This document shows, piece by piece, positions 34,620 to 43,676 of a stretch of DNA of 64,000 nt. This stretch comes from CBDDFS01 sp965227255 (GTDB lineage: Bacteria > Bacteroidota > Bacteroidia > Flavobacteriales_E > Vicingaceae): assembly GCA_965227255.1 (NCBI GenBank), contig CBDDFS010000002.1, forward strand, positions 930,001 through 994,000. The letters are read 5' to 3'. Numbering within the stretch: position 1 is the stretch's first letter; each line of letters begins with the position of its first letter. The translations under genes were made by a program, and so were the position numbers. The notes below the pieces were generated by a model that saw only the letters and a program-made list of their open reading frames with translations, had not been told where the DNA came from and did no database searches.

Positions 34620-35708
34620 ATGTCTAAGACAGCACTTATTACCGGAATAACCGGACAAGATGGAGCCTATTTGGCCAGTTTCTTACTGAAGAAAGGTTAT
34701 GAGGTTCATGGTATTAAAAGAAGAAGTTCTCTATTCAATACGGAGAGAATTGATCGTTTGTACAGAGATCCACATGAGGAGGATTCAAGGTTTCATCTTC
34801 ACTACGGTGACATGACCGATTCTACAAACCTGATTCGTATTGTACAGGAAGTTCAACCTGATGAGATCTACAACTTGGCAGCACAGTCACATGTGAAGGT
34901 TTCCTTCGAAACACCTGAATACACGGCCAATGCGGATGCGACCGGAGCTTTGAGATTACTTGAAGCAATTAGAATCCTGAATCTGGAGAGCAAGACAAAA
35001 TTTTATCAGGCATCGACTTCTGAGTTGTATGGTAAAGTGCATGAGATTCCGCAGACGGAGGAAACGCCTTTTTATCCAAGAAGTCCTTATGGTGTGGCCA
35101 AGCTTTATGCCTATTGGATCACAAAGAATTACAGGGAAGCCTACAACATTTATGCTACCAATGGAATCCTCTTTAATCATGAGAGTCCGATAAGAGGAGA
35201 AACTTTCGTGACAAGAAAGATCACACGAGGTGTTGCCAGGATTAAAAAGGGACTTCAAAAGAAGATTTACCTGGGTAATCTTGATGCAGAAAGAGACTGG
35301 GGACATGCCAAAGATTATGTTGAGGGCATGTGGATGATTCTTCAGCAGGATGTTCCTGAAGATTATGTGCTTGCTACCGGTAAAACAACCAAGGTGAGAG
35401 AATTCGTGAACATGGCATTTAATGAGGTTGACATAGATGTTAAATGGGAAGATGAAGGAGAGAATGAAAAAGGAATCAATGCTGCAACAGGCGAGGTTCT
35501 TGTTGAAATTGATCCGATGTATTATCGTCCAACGGAAGTAGACCTGCTTATCGGAGATTCCTCAAAAGCCAAAAGAGATCTGGGTTGGGAACCAAAATTC
35601 ACAGTCGAAGATCTTGTAAAGGATATGATGGAAGGAGATATGAAACTGGTTGAACGCGATGTGATGTTGCAGGAAGGCGGTTATAGAATCTCCAAATTCA
35701 CAGAATAA
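34620..35708 (+). CDS. gmd: GDP-mannose 4,6-dehydratase
   Basis: Gmd converts GDP-mannose to GDP-4-keto-6-deoxymannose, the first step to GDP-L-fucose. The 362-residue short-chain dehydrogenase has the NADP loop GITGQDGAYLA (8-18), the catalytic STSELYG region and the Tyr-Lys pair in SPYGVAKLYAYW, followed by NGILFNHESPIRGETFVTRK, typical of Gmd. Its TAA overlaps the fcl ATG by one base (TAATG), so both enzymes are made together. It is preceded by its own promoter. Confidence 0.97.
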   Translation: MSKTALITGITGQDGAYLASFLLKKGYEVHGIKRRSSLFNTERIDRLYRDPHEEDSRFHLHYGDMTDSTNLIRIVQEVQPDEIYNLAAQSHVKVSFETPEYTANADATGALRLLEAIRILNLESKTKFYQASTSELYGKVHEIPQTEETPFYPRSPYGVAKLYAYWITKNYREAYNIYATNGILFNHESPIRGETFVTRKITRGVARIKKGLQKKIYLGNLDAERDWGHAKDYVEGMWMILQQDVPEDYVLATGKTTKVREFVNMAFNEVDIDVKWEDEGENEKGINAATGEVLVEIDPMYYRPTEVDLLIGDSSKAKRDLGWEPKFTVEDLVKDMMEGDMKLVERDVMLQEGGYRISKFTE

Positions 35709-36643
35709 TGGAGAAAGATTCCAGGATATACGTTGCAGGTCACAATGGAATGGTTGGTTCTTCCATTGTGAGGAAACTCGAAAGAGAGGGATTCAATAAC
35801 ATTATCAAATTCTCTTCATCAGAATTGGATCTGAGAAATCAGGAAGCCGTCAATAATTTCTTCGCAGAATACAAACCAGAATATGTTTTCATGTCGGCGG
35901 CCAAGGTAGGTGGCATTCATGCAAACAATGTATATCGGGCTGATTTTCTCTATGACAACCTAATGATCGAGGCCAACGTGATTCATTCTTCCTATGTACA
36001 TGGAGTTGAAAAACTTTTATTCCTCGGATCTTCTTGTATTTATCCGAAGATGGCTCCTCAACCCTTGAAAGAGGAATATTTATTGACCGGTTTGTTGGAA
36101 CATACGAATGAACCTTATGCCATAGCCAAGATCTCGGGAATTAAACTTTGTGATGCCTACAGGGATCAATACGGATGTAATTTTATTTCGGCCATGCCGA
36201 CGAATTTATATGGTCCGAACGATAACTACGATCTGAATAACTCACACGTACTTCCGGCTCTCCTTCGAAAATTCCACGAAGCCAAAGAAAGAGGGGATAA
36301 GGAAGTCATGATCTGGGGAAGTGGCAAACCCAAAAGGGAATTCCTTCACACCGATGATTTAGCTGAGGCCTTGTTCTTCCTGATGCAGAACTACAATGAA
36401 CCGGGTTTTGTCAATGTTGGAACCGGTGAAGATCTGGAGATTCGTGAACTTGCTCTGATGATCAAAGATATTGTGGGTTTTGAAGGGGAATTGGTACACG
36501 ACACCTCAAAACCCGATGGCACTCCACGTAAACTAATGGACGTTTCCAAGATTCATTCCATGGGTTGGAAACATAAGATAGAATTGAAGGAAGGAATTGG
36601 CATGGTTTACGAGGAAATGAAGGCCATGACTTTTAGTGAATGA
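35708..36643 (+). CDS. fcl: GDP-L-fucose synthase
   Basis: This epimerase-reductase finishes GDP-L-fucose from the Gmd product using NADPH. The 311-residue protein shows AGHNGMVGSSIVRKL (about 9-23), the SCIYPKMAPQPLKEEYLL block, and the catalytic Tyr-x3-Lys in YAIAKISG, then NLYGPNDNYDLNNSHVLPAL. Start overlaps gmd by one base and the stop overlaps the next gene by four bases (ATGA). The enzyme supplies fucose for surface glycans; no fucosyltransferase is in the window. Confidence 0.96.
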   Translation: MEKDSRIYVAGHNGMVGSSIVRKLEREGFNNIIKFSSSELDLRNQEAVNNFFAEYKPEYVFMSAAKVGGIHANNVYRADFLYDNLMIEANVIHSSYVHGVEKLLFLGSSCIYPKMAPQPLKEEYLLTGLLEHTNEPYAIAKISGIKLCDAYRDQYGCNFISAMPTNLYGPNDNYDLNNSHVLPALLRKFHEAKERGDKEVMIWGSGKPKREFLHTDDLAEALFFLMQNYNEPGFVNVGTGEDLEIRELALMIKDIVGFEGELVHDTSKPDGTPRKLMDVSKIHSMGWKHKIELKEGIGMVYEEMKAMTFSE

Positions 36644-38199
36644 AATTCTGTTCGAAAGATCTTTTAATTCCATTTTCCTTTCTGTCGGTAATCTTTCTGA
36701 CTCAACACTCATTTATAAAGGCTCAGTCGAATTATGAACCTTTAAATCACCACATCAAGAGCTTCAATGATGGAGGTGGACATGTTGAAGTGGAGGATGA
36801 GAATTCCGAATTAAATACCACAGTGTATCCTTTAAATTCGTTTGGTGTCAAGGCAGAAATGCGATTATTTCCCTATCGCGACTCAAGGGATGAATTTATG
36901 GTCAACAGGAAATTTTCAGAGTTTTCCTGGTTCAGAAGAAAACTTCTATACGAGAATTTTATCATCATTGACACAGGTATTTTTTATGTTGCAATTGATC
37001 CACTTTTGAATTTATCAGTAGGCATGGAGCAGGAAGGAGGAAATGAGGCAGAGAATTATTATACAAATACAAGGGGATTAAGACTTCAGGGAGATATTGG
37101 AAAGAAACTTTCATTTGAATCATATTTTTATGAGAATCAATCTACCTTTCCAAGGTATATCAATGACTTTGTGGTACTTACAGAAGTTGTTCCCGGGCAG
37201 GGAAGAGTAAAAAGTTTTAAGGAAGATGCATTTGACTATGCGCAATCCGGCGGTTACTTTTCTTATGTGCCATTTGAAGAGTTCAGTATTCAATTTGGTC
37301 ATCACAAACATTTCATAGGTGATGGTTACAGGTCTGTGATTTTATCAGATAATTCTTTTAACTACCCTTTTCTGAGAATGAATGCCAGATTTATGAATAA
37401 GAAATTTGGTTACACGGTTCTTTATGCACTTCATCAAGATCTTGTCCGGACTCCAACCAATGCGCCTTCTGAAGCACCCTTCAGAAGAAAAGGAGCTACC
37501 TATCATGTTTTAGAATATCAGGTTAATTCCCAACTCAAATTCAATGTATTTCAGGGTACTATTTTTCCTTTCGAGGATAGTTCAGGAACTATTGATCGGG
37601 ATGCTAGCATGTTAAATCCTGTAATTTTCGTTAATCCAATATTGAATGGCATGGACTACAAATTCAATTCTATTCTTGGATTTGGATTTAAATTTTGGCC
37701 AATGGAATCGACAGCTACCTATGGTCAATTTGCTATTGATGATGCTGAACTTAAGCAATATTCATATCAATTGGGACTTCGACAATTTTTACTCAATAAG
37801 AAGCTATACTTTCAATTAGAGTTCAATTATATAGCTAGAGATATGTATGAATCAACAAGGCTCGACTTCGACAATTCATTTGTTCATTACAATCAACCAT
37901 TAGCAAATGTCCTGGGTAATAATTCAGAAGAGATTGTATTCAGGACGGCCTATAGATTAAAACGTTTTATGCCTTCCTTCCAGATCAATTATTCGAATCA
38001 GAAAAACTTTGAACGTAATGTCTTTTGGGCTAACGGTGAGCTGGCCTACATTTTGAATCCAGCCACAAATCTCAAGATTTATGCTTCATATACCCGCAGG
38101 ACAGAAATACCCTATTATGAAGGTGGCGTCGATATATCGAGTGATATTATTTACTTTGGCATCAGAACAGATCTGAGAAACATTTATTACGATTTTTAA
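36640..38199 (+). CDS. RemB/Wzi-like outer-membrane beta-barrel protein, copy 1
   Basis: This 519-residue exported barrel has a signal peptide ending near FIKAQ and a C-terminal aromatic end NIYYDF. The hallmark block is GHHKHFIGDGYRSVILSDNS (about 221-240), followed by FNYPFLRMN. The same block occurs in the gliding-motility protein RemB and in proteins annotated as capsule-assembly Wzi family. It overlaps fcl by four bases and precedes a lipid-linked sugar transferase by six, suggesting work on surface polysaccharide. Copy 2 (39255) has the same core. Function is inferred from resemblance and context only. Confidence 0.82.
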   Translation: MKFCSKDLLIPFSFLSVIFLTQHSFIKAQSNYEPLNHHIKSFNDGGGHVEVEDENSELNTTVYPLNSFGVKAEMRLFPYRDSRDEFMVNRKFSEFSWFRRKLLYENFIIIDTGIFYVAIDPLLNLSVGMEQEGGNEAENYYTNTRGLRLQGDIGKKLSFESYFYENQSTFPRYINDFVVLTEVVPGQGRVKSFKEDAFDYAQSGGYFSYVPFEEFSIQFGHHKHFIGDGYRSVILSDNSFNYPFLRMNARFMNKKFGYTVLYALHQDLVRTPTNAPSEAPFRRKGATYHVLEYQVNSQLKFNVFQGTIFPFEDSSGTIDRDASMLNPVIFVNPILNGMDYKFNSILGFGFKFWPMESTATYGQFAIDDAELKQYSYQLGLRQFLLNKKLYFQLEFNYIARDMYESTRLDFDNSFVHYNQPLANVLGNNSEEIVFRTAYRLKRFMPSFQINYSNQKNFERNVFWANGELAYILNPATNLKIYASYTRRTEIPYYEGGVDISSDIIYFGIRTDLRNIYYDF

Positions 38200-38205
38200 A
38201 AGGAC

Positions 38206-39258
38206 ATGCAAGAACTCGAAATAGAACTCATACTGGCGATCTTGTCGTCCTTCTTTATCGTGCTGTTCACCACTCCGGTTTTCATCAAGATTGCCTACAT
38301 CAAGAAATTATTTGATGTTCCGGGAGAAGACAGGAAGTTGCACAAGAGTATCATTCCTTCCATGGGAGGTATCATGATCTTCGCCGGAACAATTTTCTCC
38401 TTCACACTTTTCTTTCCGGCCGATCAGGTGCATGACTTTAAATATCTCATACCATGTGCCATCGTACTATTTTTCGTTGGAGTGAAGGATGATATCATTG
38501 GCACAGCACCGGTGAAAAAATTGATTGCTCACCTAATTGTAGCCTTCATTATGGTCTTAATGGCCGATATTCGACTCACAAGTCTTCATGGTCTCTTTGG
38601 TGTTCGGGAAATACCATTGGCCGCATCGGTTTTTCTTTCTGTGTTTACTTACATCGTTATTGTGAATGCCTTCAATTTGATTGATGGAGTAGACGGATTG
38701 GCAGGTGGAGTTGGCTTTCTGGTATCCATAGCATTTGGAACCTGGTTCTATCTCGTAGGAGACGAGGTATATGGTGTATTGGCATTTTCACTGGCCGGAG
38801 CCATTTTGGGCTTTCTTCGATACAATTTTTATCCCGCCAAGATCTTTATGGGAGATTCGGGCTCATTGCTCATTGGATTCCTGGTTGCGGTGATGGCTAT
38901 AGAACTGGTTGAATACGACCGGTCAGTTGTACCGGAAAGAGTTCTGGTAATCTCAAAGCCACTTCTGGCCATGTCAATTCTTGTTATTCCCTTGCTGGAT
39001 ACTGCGCGCATTTTTATCTATCGGGCAGCAAAAGGTATGTCGCCGTTCAGGGCAGATAAAAATCACATCCATCACAAATTACTTCAGATGGGAATGAATC
39101 ATCGGGGTACAGTGATTACCCTGCTCATCTTCAATGTGATATTTATTGCAATTCTATTCAGTGTCAGAAATTATGATCCAAATATTGGATTTGTGGTAAT
39201 GACAGCCGTTTGTCTGGTGGCGCTTTTATTCCTGCATTTTTTCAAACCGAAAAAATGA
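38206..39258 (+). CDS. Undecaprenyl-phosphate sugar-1-phosphate transferase, WecA/TagO-like
   Basis: This is a polytopic membrane enzyme of 350 residues with about ten spans. It transfers a sugar-1-phosphate (probably HexNAc) from a UDP-sugar to undecaprenyl phosphate, the first step of many cell-surface glycans. Motifs visible: EDRKLHKSIIPSMGG (substrate loop), GVKDDIIG, NLIDGVDGLAGG, FMGDSGSLLIGF and the His motif KNHIHHKLL. Gene order remB-like, transferase, remB-like with six-base and ATGA junctions makes it part of one operon with gmd-fcl. The sugar is unknown. Confidence 0.92.
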   Translation: MQELEIELILAILSSFFIVLFTTPVFIKIAYIKKLFDVPGEDRKLHKSIIPSMGGIMIFAGTIFSFTLFFPADQVHDFKYLIPCAIVLFFVGVKDDIIGTAPVKKLIAHLIVAFIMVLMADIRLTSLHGLFGVREIPLAASVFLSVFTYIVIVNAFNLIDGVDGLAGGVGFLVSIAFGTWFYLVGDEVYGVLAFSLAGAILGFLRYNFYPAKIFMGDSGSLLIGFLVAVMAIELVEYDRSVVPERVLVISKPLLAMSILVIPLLDTARIFIYRAAKGMSPFRADKNHIHHKLLQMGMNHRGTVITLLIFNVIFIAILFSVRNYDPNIGFVVMTAVCLVALLFLHFFKPKK

Positions 39259-40889
39259 AAAGGTTGTTCATATTTACAGCCGGACTTCTCTCATTTACCA
39301 CTCTCTGGTCTCAGTATGGAAACTTCCCTTTAAATAATGATCTGAATGCCATTTACATTGGAGGAATGGCCGATGAACAGGATAATTATCACCCTTCTTT
39401 AAGACCGTACGAAGCTCGATCTATTGACAGTCTTTCCGAAAAGTTGGCTTCCTGGAACTTTGAATCTGAGTCAAAAGCGGTCAGGGCCATTTTTAATGCA
39501 GATACTTTTCAGCCGAAAAAAGATCTGATACATATGTCGCTTGCACCCGTTATAAACTCTGTTTATTCTTTCGGAAGAAGCAATGACTCGACCGACACCG
39601 GACACAATCTGGGAATAGGGTTAAACCTGTTCGGATTTATCACGGATAAGGTCACTTTTGGCTTTGAATACACTTATTCAACCAATCAATATGCTGATTA
39701 TGTTGAGAATTACATAGATGAGAAAGGTGTGATTCCCGGAATGGGAAAGGCAAGCAGAAGGGGAGATGACTACGTCAATAAATTTTATTCAGGTTACGTC
39801 TCTTACGATGCTGCGAAATTTCTGAATATTCAGGCAGGTGTTGGTAAGCATTTCATTGGAAATGGATACAGGTCACTTCTGCTCTCTGACAATTCCTTTG
39901 TTTATCCATACCTGAGGCTGACGGTAGACATTTGGAAGATCAAATACCAGGTCCTTTATTCTTTTCACGACAATCTCAATTATTCATTTCCGAATGAAGT
40001 TGGACGAGAAAACAGGAAATATAGCACGAGCAATTTGCTCAGTATGAATTTTGGAAAACGGGTCAATATTGGATTGTTCCAGACCGTTGTATGGTATGAT
40101 AATGAAGAGACACAGCGTGGATTTGATGTAAACTATGCCAACCCGATCGTCTTCATGCGACCTGTTGAATTCAGCGTCGGATCACCGGATAATATCTTGA
40201 TGGGACTTGATGCCCGATACAGGTTTTATAAAAATTACTCGCTGTATGCTCAGGTTATACTTGATGAGTTTCTATTGAATGAAATCCGAGCCGATTCAGG
40301 TTGGTGGGGAAATAAATATGGTTATCAGATCGGACTAAAGGCCCATGATGCATTTGGTTTGAAAGGATTTTCGTTCATGTTAGAACATAATTGGGTAAGG
40401 CCATTTACCTATACACATGGAAATGTATATCAAAACTATGGTCATTATAATGAGGCTTTGGCACATACACTTGGAGCAAATTTTTATGATTTTATTGGTC
40501 AGCTCAGATATGTTCACAAAAGAAAATATGTATCCTTCAGATATGTGTGGGCAAAAAAGGGGATTGACTTTCCATGGAGCGATGATCCCAGTCTAGATCC
40601 GGTTGGTGACCCCACAAACTATGGGGGAAATATATTCCGAAGCAATGCAGATCAAAGGATGGAATATGGAAATGAAATTGGTCAGGGTTGGTCCACCACG
40701 AGACAATTTCTCGAACTAAAAGCTGGTTACCTCATTTCGCCTGATGCGAGATGGGCATTTGAGATCGGTGTTAGTCAGCGTAAAAACACATTTGAGGCTA
40801 CTTCTTTTTCGAATGAATTCACCGAAGAAAATCTGATGTTTCACGTTGGCATAAAAACCCTCCTTCACAATCAATATTTTGATTTTTAA
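39255..40889 (+). CDS. RemB/Wzi-like outer-membrane beta-barrel protein, copy 2
   Basis: This 544-residue protein has signal peptide MKRLFIFTAGLLSFTTLWSQ. The core block GVGKHFIGNGYRSLLLSDNS (about 196-215) is followed by FVYPYLRLTVD, matching copy 1, and the protein ends NQYFDF with terminal Phe. The ATG at 39255, overlapping the transferase stop as ATGA, is chosen over an in-frame start at 39210 because it begins the signal peptide. The two copies differ strongly outside the core, so the duplication is old. Last gene of the gmd operon; ctaB behind it has its own promoter. Confidence 0.84.
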   Translation: MKRLFIFTAGLLSFTTLWSQYGNFPLNNDLNAIYIGGMADEQDNYHPSLRPYEARSIDSLSEKLASWNFESESKAVRAIFNADTFQPKKDLIHMSLAPVINSVYSFGRSNDSTDTGHNLGIGLNLFGFITDKVTFGFEYTYSTNQYADYVENYIDEKGVIPGMGKASRRGDDYVNKFYSGYVSYDAAKFLNIQAGVGKHFIGNGYRSLLLSDNSFVYPYLRLTVDIWKIKYQVLYSFHDNLNYSFPNEVGRENRKYSTSNLLSMNFGKRVNIGLFQTVVWYDNEETQRGFDVNYANPIVFMRPVEFSVGSPDNILMGLDARYRFYKNYSLYAQVILDEFLLNEIRADSGWWGNKYGYQIGLKAHDAFGLKGFSFMLEHNWVRPFTYTHGNVYQNYGHYNEALAHTLGANFYDFIGQLRYVHKRKYVSFRYVWAKKGIDFPWSDDPSLDPVGDPTNYGGNIFRSNADQRMEYGNEIGQGWSTTRQFLELKAGYLISPDARWAFEIGVSQRKNTFEATSFSNEFTEENLMFHVGIKTLLHNQYFDF

Positions 40890-40927
40890 AAGATGCCTCT
40901 AAAGGGCAGTTGGCACGGAATATTTTA

Positions 40928-40935
40928 TATTTTTG
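40928..40935 (+). promoter_or_regulatory. -7 promoter box of ctaB and the oxidase genes
   Basis: TATTTTTG matches TAnnTTTG, 17 bases before the ATG at 40953 and inside the longer open frame that starts at 40893. A TTG at 40910-40912 is a possible -33 (15-base spacer). It supports the shorter ctaB start. Confidence 0.55.
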
Positions 40936-40952
40936 TGCCCATCAAATTCTCC

Positions 40953-41855
40953 ATGTCAGAAAACTCCAAAGTACAGGCAATAAGCCGTCAAAAAGCGGTA
41001 TTTCTCAATCCATCCCTTGTGCTTGAATTGTTCAAATTCAGGTTGAACATGATGGTTGTGATATCATCTTTATTGGGGTATTTCATTGGACTTCAGACAT
41101 TTGATCTCACCGTGATGCTGAGCTTAGTACTTGGTGGTTTTTTGGTCACGGGTGCTTCAAACGGTATGAATCAGATCATAGAACGGAATTTGGATCTGAA
41201 AATGGATCGTACCATGAATCGACCTTTGCCTTCAGGTAGAATGAGCGTTGGAGAGGCTTGGATCACCTCATGTCTGAGTGGAATAGTCGGAATAGCCATT
41301 TTATATTTTCTTGTGAATCCATTGACAGCCATTTTGGCTGCTTTGTCCCTTTTCATTTACGTGGTTTTATATACACCTCTAAAAAGGATAAACGGATTTT
41401 CAGTTTTTGTGGGTGCTTTTCCTGGTGCAATACCTCCCATGTTAGGTTGGGTGGCTGCAACAGGTACTTTTGGTTTGGAAGCCGGTTTGTTATTTGCCAT
41501 TCAGTTCATGTGGCAATTCCCACACTTCTGGGCCATCGCATGGCATGTGAATGATGACTACAATAAGGCCGGATTTTATATGCTACCTTCAAGAGAAGGT
41601 AAAACTCAATATTCAGCATTTGTTATCCTTCTTCACTCAATGACTCTCATTCCGGTCAGTCTTCTACCATATTTTTTCGGATTGAGCAGTCTGACTGGAG
41701 GAATACTAATTGGATTAATGAGCGTGCTGTTTGCTGTGCCTGCATTCCAGCTGTTTTTTAAGGCAGATGACAAGTATGCAAAGAAATTGATGTTCGCATC
41801 CTTCCTTTACCTTCCATTGGTGCTACTGATTTACTTTTTTGATAAACTGATATAA
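40953..41855 (+). CDS. ctaB: Protoheme IX farnesyltransferase (heme O synthase)
   Basis: CtaB attaches a farnesyl group to heme B to make heme O, precursor of heme A for the oxidase. The 300-residue UbiA-family membrane protein has about eight spans and the motifs GASNGMNQIIERNLDLKMDR and NRPLPSGRMS (first Asp-rich region), then YTPLKRINGFSVFVGAFPGA and WHVNDDYNKAGFYMLPSREG. The start at 40953 is used because a promoter box lies between it and an upstream in-frame ATG. Its TAA is directly followed by the ATG of the first subunit III gene. Oxidase subunits I and II are not in the window. Confidence 0.95.
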   Translation: MSENSKVQAISRQKAVFLNPSLVLELFKFRLNMMVVISSLLGYFIGLQTFDLTVMLSLVLGGFLVTGASNGMNQIIERNLDLKMDRTMNRPLPSGRMSVGEAWITSCLSGIVGIAILYFLVNPLTAILAALSLFIYVVLYTPLKRINGFSVFVGAFPGAIPPMLGWVAATGTFGLEAGLLFAIQFMWQFPHFWAIAWHVNDDYNKAGFYMLPSREGKTQYSAFVILLHSMTLIPVSLLPYFFGLSSLTGGILIGLMSVLFAVPAFQLFFKADDKYAKKLMFASFLYLPLVLLIYFFDKLI

Positions 41856-42446
41856 ATGGACGTAAGCGTTGATAATGACGAAATGAAAAAGGAGCATCGC
41901 CAGAAAACGGCCATGCCTTTGCTCTGGATCGGTATTGTCAGTATCGTTATGGTTTTTGGTGCCCTTACCAGTGCGGTAGTTGTGAGTAAAGGGTCTAGGG
42001 AGTGGTTTGAATTTGAAATGCCATCTACCTTCCTGATCAGTACCATAGTTATCTTTTTAAGTTCTATCACATATTGGCTTGCCTTCAGAGCGGCTAAAAG
42101 AAACGAGCTTAATGTTCTTAAGAATTTTGTTTTACTTACCCTGATTCTCGGAATCACCTTTGCGGTGTTTCAATTCATATCGTATGACATTTTGGTTGCT
42201 CAAAATCTGCATTTTGTAGAGAAAGCTGAGAAAATTTCAGCCTCCTATTTGTATGTGCTTTCAGGTGTGCACCTGGCGCATTTGGTTGGAGGTATAATCA
42301 GTCTTGTCATTGTTTATTTCAATGCAAGAAGGTCGGTTTATAATTCGGAGAATTTGTTAGGTTTGCAGCTTAGTACCACATACTGGCATTTCCTAGGAGG
42401 TCTGTGGATTTATTTGTATTTATTTTTAAGATTTTACGCACTTTAA
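41856..42446 (+). CDS. Heme-copper oxidase subunit III, short form
   Basis: This 196-residue membrane protein has five predicted spans and the family marks YVLSGVHLAHLVGGI and TYWHFLGGLWIYLYL. In canonical subunit III the last motif is WHFVDxVW; here it is WHFLGGLW, as in the shorter of the two subunit III paralogues of Bacteroidota oxidase loci. It stabilises the catalytic subunit and its proton uptake. It begins immediately after the ctaB stop and precedes the longer paralogue by 13 bases. Confidence 0.9.
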   Translation: MDVSVDNDEMKKEHRQKTAMPLLWIGIVSIVMVFGALTSAVVVSKGSREWFEFEMPSTFLISTIVIFLSSITYWLAFRAAKRNELNVLKNFVLLTLILGITFAVFQFISYDILVAQNLHFVEKAEKISASYLYVLSGVHLAHLVGGIISLVIVYFNARRSVYNSENLLGLQLSTTYWHFLGGLWIYLYLFLRFYAL

Positions 42447-42459
42447 ATTTTAGTTGATT

Positions 42460-43302
42460 ATGGCGAGTCATGCACAGCCAATGGATGGTAAGAAATTATG
42501 GGGTGGTGGAGTTTCACCTTATAATGTGAGTTATGGTAAAATGATGATGTGGTTCTTCCTCATCTCTGATGCCCTGACATTCTCTGCATTCCTTGTTTCG
42601 TATGGATTCTTCCGACATGTTTATGAATTCCAATGGGCCGATGCCGAAAAGGTATTTACCCATTTCCCATTCATGCATGGCGACAACCCATTATTGTATG
42701 TGGCCTTTATGACCTTCGTTCTGATCATGTCATCGGTTACCATGGTACTAGCCGTGGAAGCTGGTCACAGGATGGACAAAAGAGGAGTAACAGTATGGAT
42801 GTTCTGGACCATCATTGGTGGTTTGATCTTCGTTGGTAGCCAGGCCTGGGAATGGTATCACTTCATTCACGGAACAGAAACCGGTGCAATGGAAACAGCA
42901 GCTAGCTTTATTTATGCGGGCATCGAATATCCGGCAGGAACCATATTACAGATAATTGACGAAGCCAAAGGGGTCTTTCAATTGCCCGGTAAGGACGGAG
43001 CAATTATCTCAGGTGCAGAAGCAACAGCCATACTGGATGGAGCACAGCATATTCATGGTGCCAACCTAACACACAATGAATACGGTCACCCGCTCTTTGG
43101 TGATTTCTTCTTCTTTATTACTGGATTCCACGGATCTCACGTATTTTCCGGAGTTGTGATCAACTTCGTGATTTTCGTGAATGTGTTGATGGGAACATAT
43201 GAAAAGAGAGGACACTATGAAATGGTTGAAAAAGTGGGTCTTTACTGGCACTTTGTAGACCTTGTTTGGGTATTCGTTTTCACATTTTTCTACTTGGTAT
43301 AA
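42460..43302 (+). CDS. Cytochrome c oxidase subunit III, long form
   Basis: This 280-residue protein has seven spans and the canonical GFHGSHVFSGVVINF and YWHFVDLVWVFVFTFFYLV at the C-terminus. About 70 residues between spans 4 and 5 (AMETAASF through LTHNEYGHPL) form an insert seen in some Bacteroidota homologues, probably a periplasmic loop. The ATG at 42460 is preferred to a TTG two codons upstream. With the short form it gives two subunits III in tandem. Followed after 20 bases by subunit IV. Confidence 0.93.
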   Translation: MASHAQPMDGKKLWGGGVSPYNVSYGKMMMWFFLISDALTFSAFLVSYGFFRHVYEFQWADAEKVFTHFPFMHGDNPLLYVAFMTFVLIMSSVTMVLAVEAGHRMDKRGVTVWMFWTIIGGLIFVGSQAWEWYHFIHGTETGAMETAASFIYAGIEYPAGTILQIIDEAKGVFQLPGKDGAIISGAEATAILDGAQHIHGANLTHNEYGHPLFGDFFFFITGFHGSHVFSGVVINFVIFVNVLMGTYEKRGHYEMVEKVGLYWHFVDLVWVFVFTFFYLV

Positions 43303-43322
43303 TTTCAATAAAGACTATTTAA

Positions 43323-43676
43323 ATGGAAGATTCTAATAAGCCTTATGAATTTGCCGTGCATCACACGGAGGAAGAAGGAAAGGAGATAAGAAAGAATTTG
43401 TGGAAGGTCTTCTGGATCCTTCTTATTGTTACAACGGTTGAAGTCCTTCTTGGAATTTACTGGAAGCAGATGGCGGGCGAAAGTGCTGATTCAGTTTGGC
43501 CTGTGATCAAGTGGCTCTTTATTTCGATGACACTTCTGAAGGCTTTCTATATCGTTGCAGAATTTATGCACCTCGGAGGAGAAAAAAAGAATTTCGTTTT
43601 AACCGTAATGATATCTTATTCGGTCCTTCTTGTCTACCTTCTTTGGATGGTGCTAGCTGAGGCCGTTGTTCAATGA
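43323..43676 (+). CDS. Cytochrome c oxidase subunit IV family protein
   Basis: This 117-residue protein has three spans (about 26-45, 57-77 and 88-112) and the typical WKVFWILLIVTTVEVLLGIY and MTLLKAFYIVAEFMHLGGEKK. This is the caa3-type subunit IV group, a small non-catalytic subunit. It sits in the conserved order subunit III, subunit IV, SCO, DUF420, and its stop overlaps the SCO start by four bases (ATGA). Confidence 0.92.
   Translation: MEDSNKPYEFAVHHTEEEGKEIRKNLWKVFWILLIVTTVEVLLGIYWKQMAGESADSVWPVIKWLFISMTLLKAFYIVAEFMHLGGEKKNFVLTVMISYSVLLVYLLWMVLAEAVVQ

Noticed and set aside
40893..40952. Longer ctaB start adding 20 residues
   Set aside because: The extra part contains a good -7 promoter box and is not typical of CtaB N-termini.
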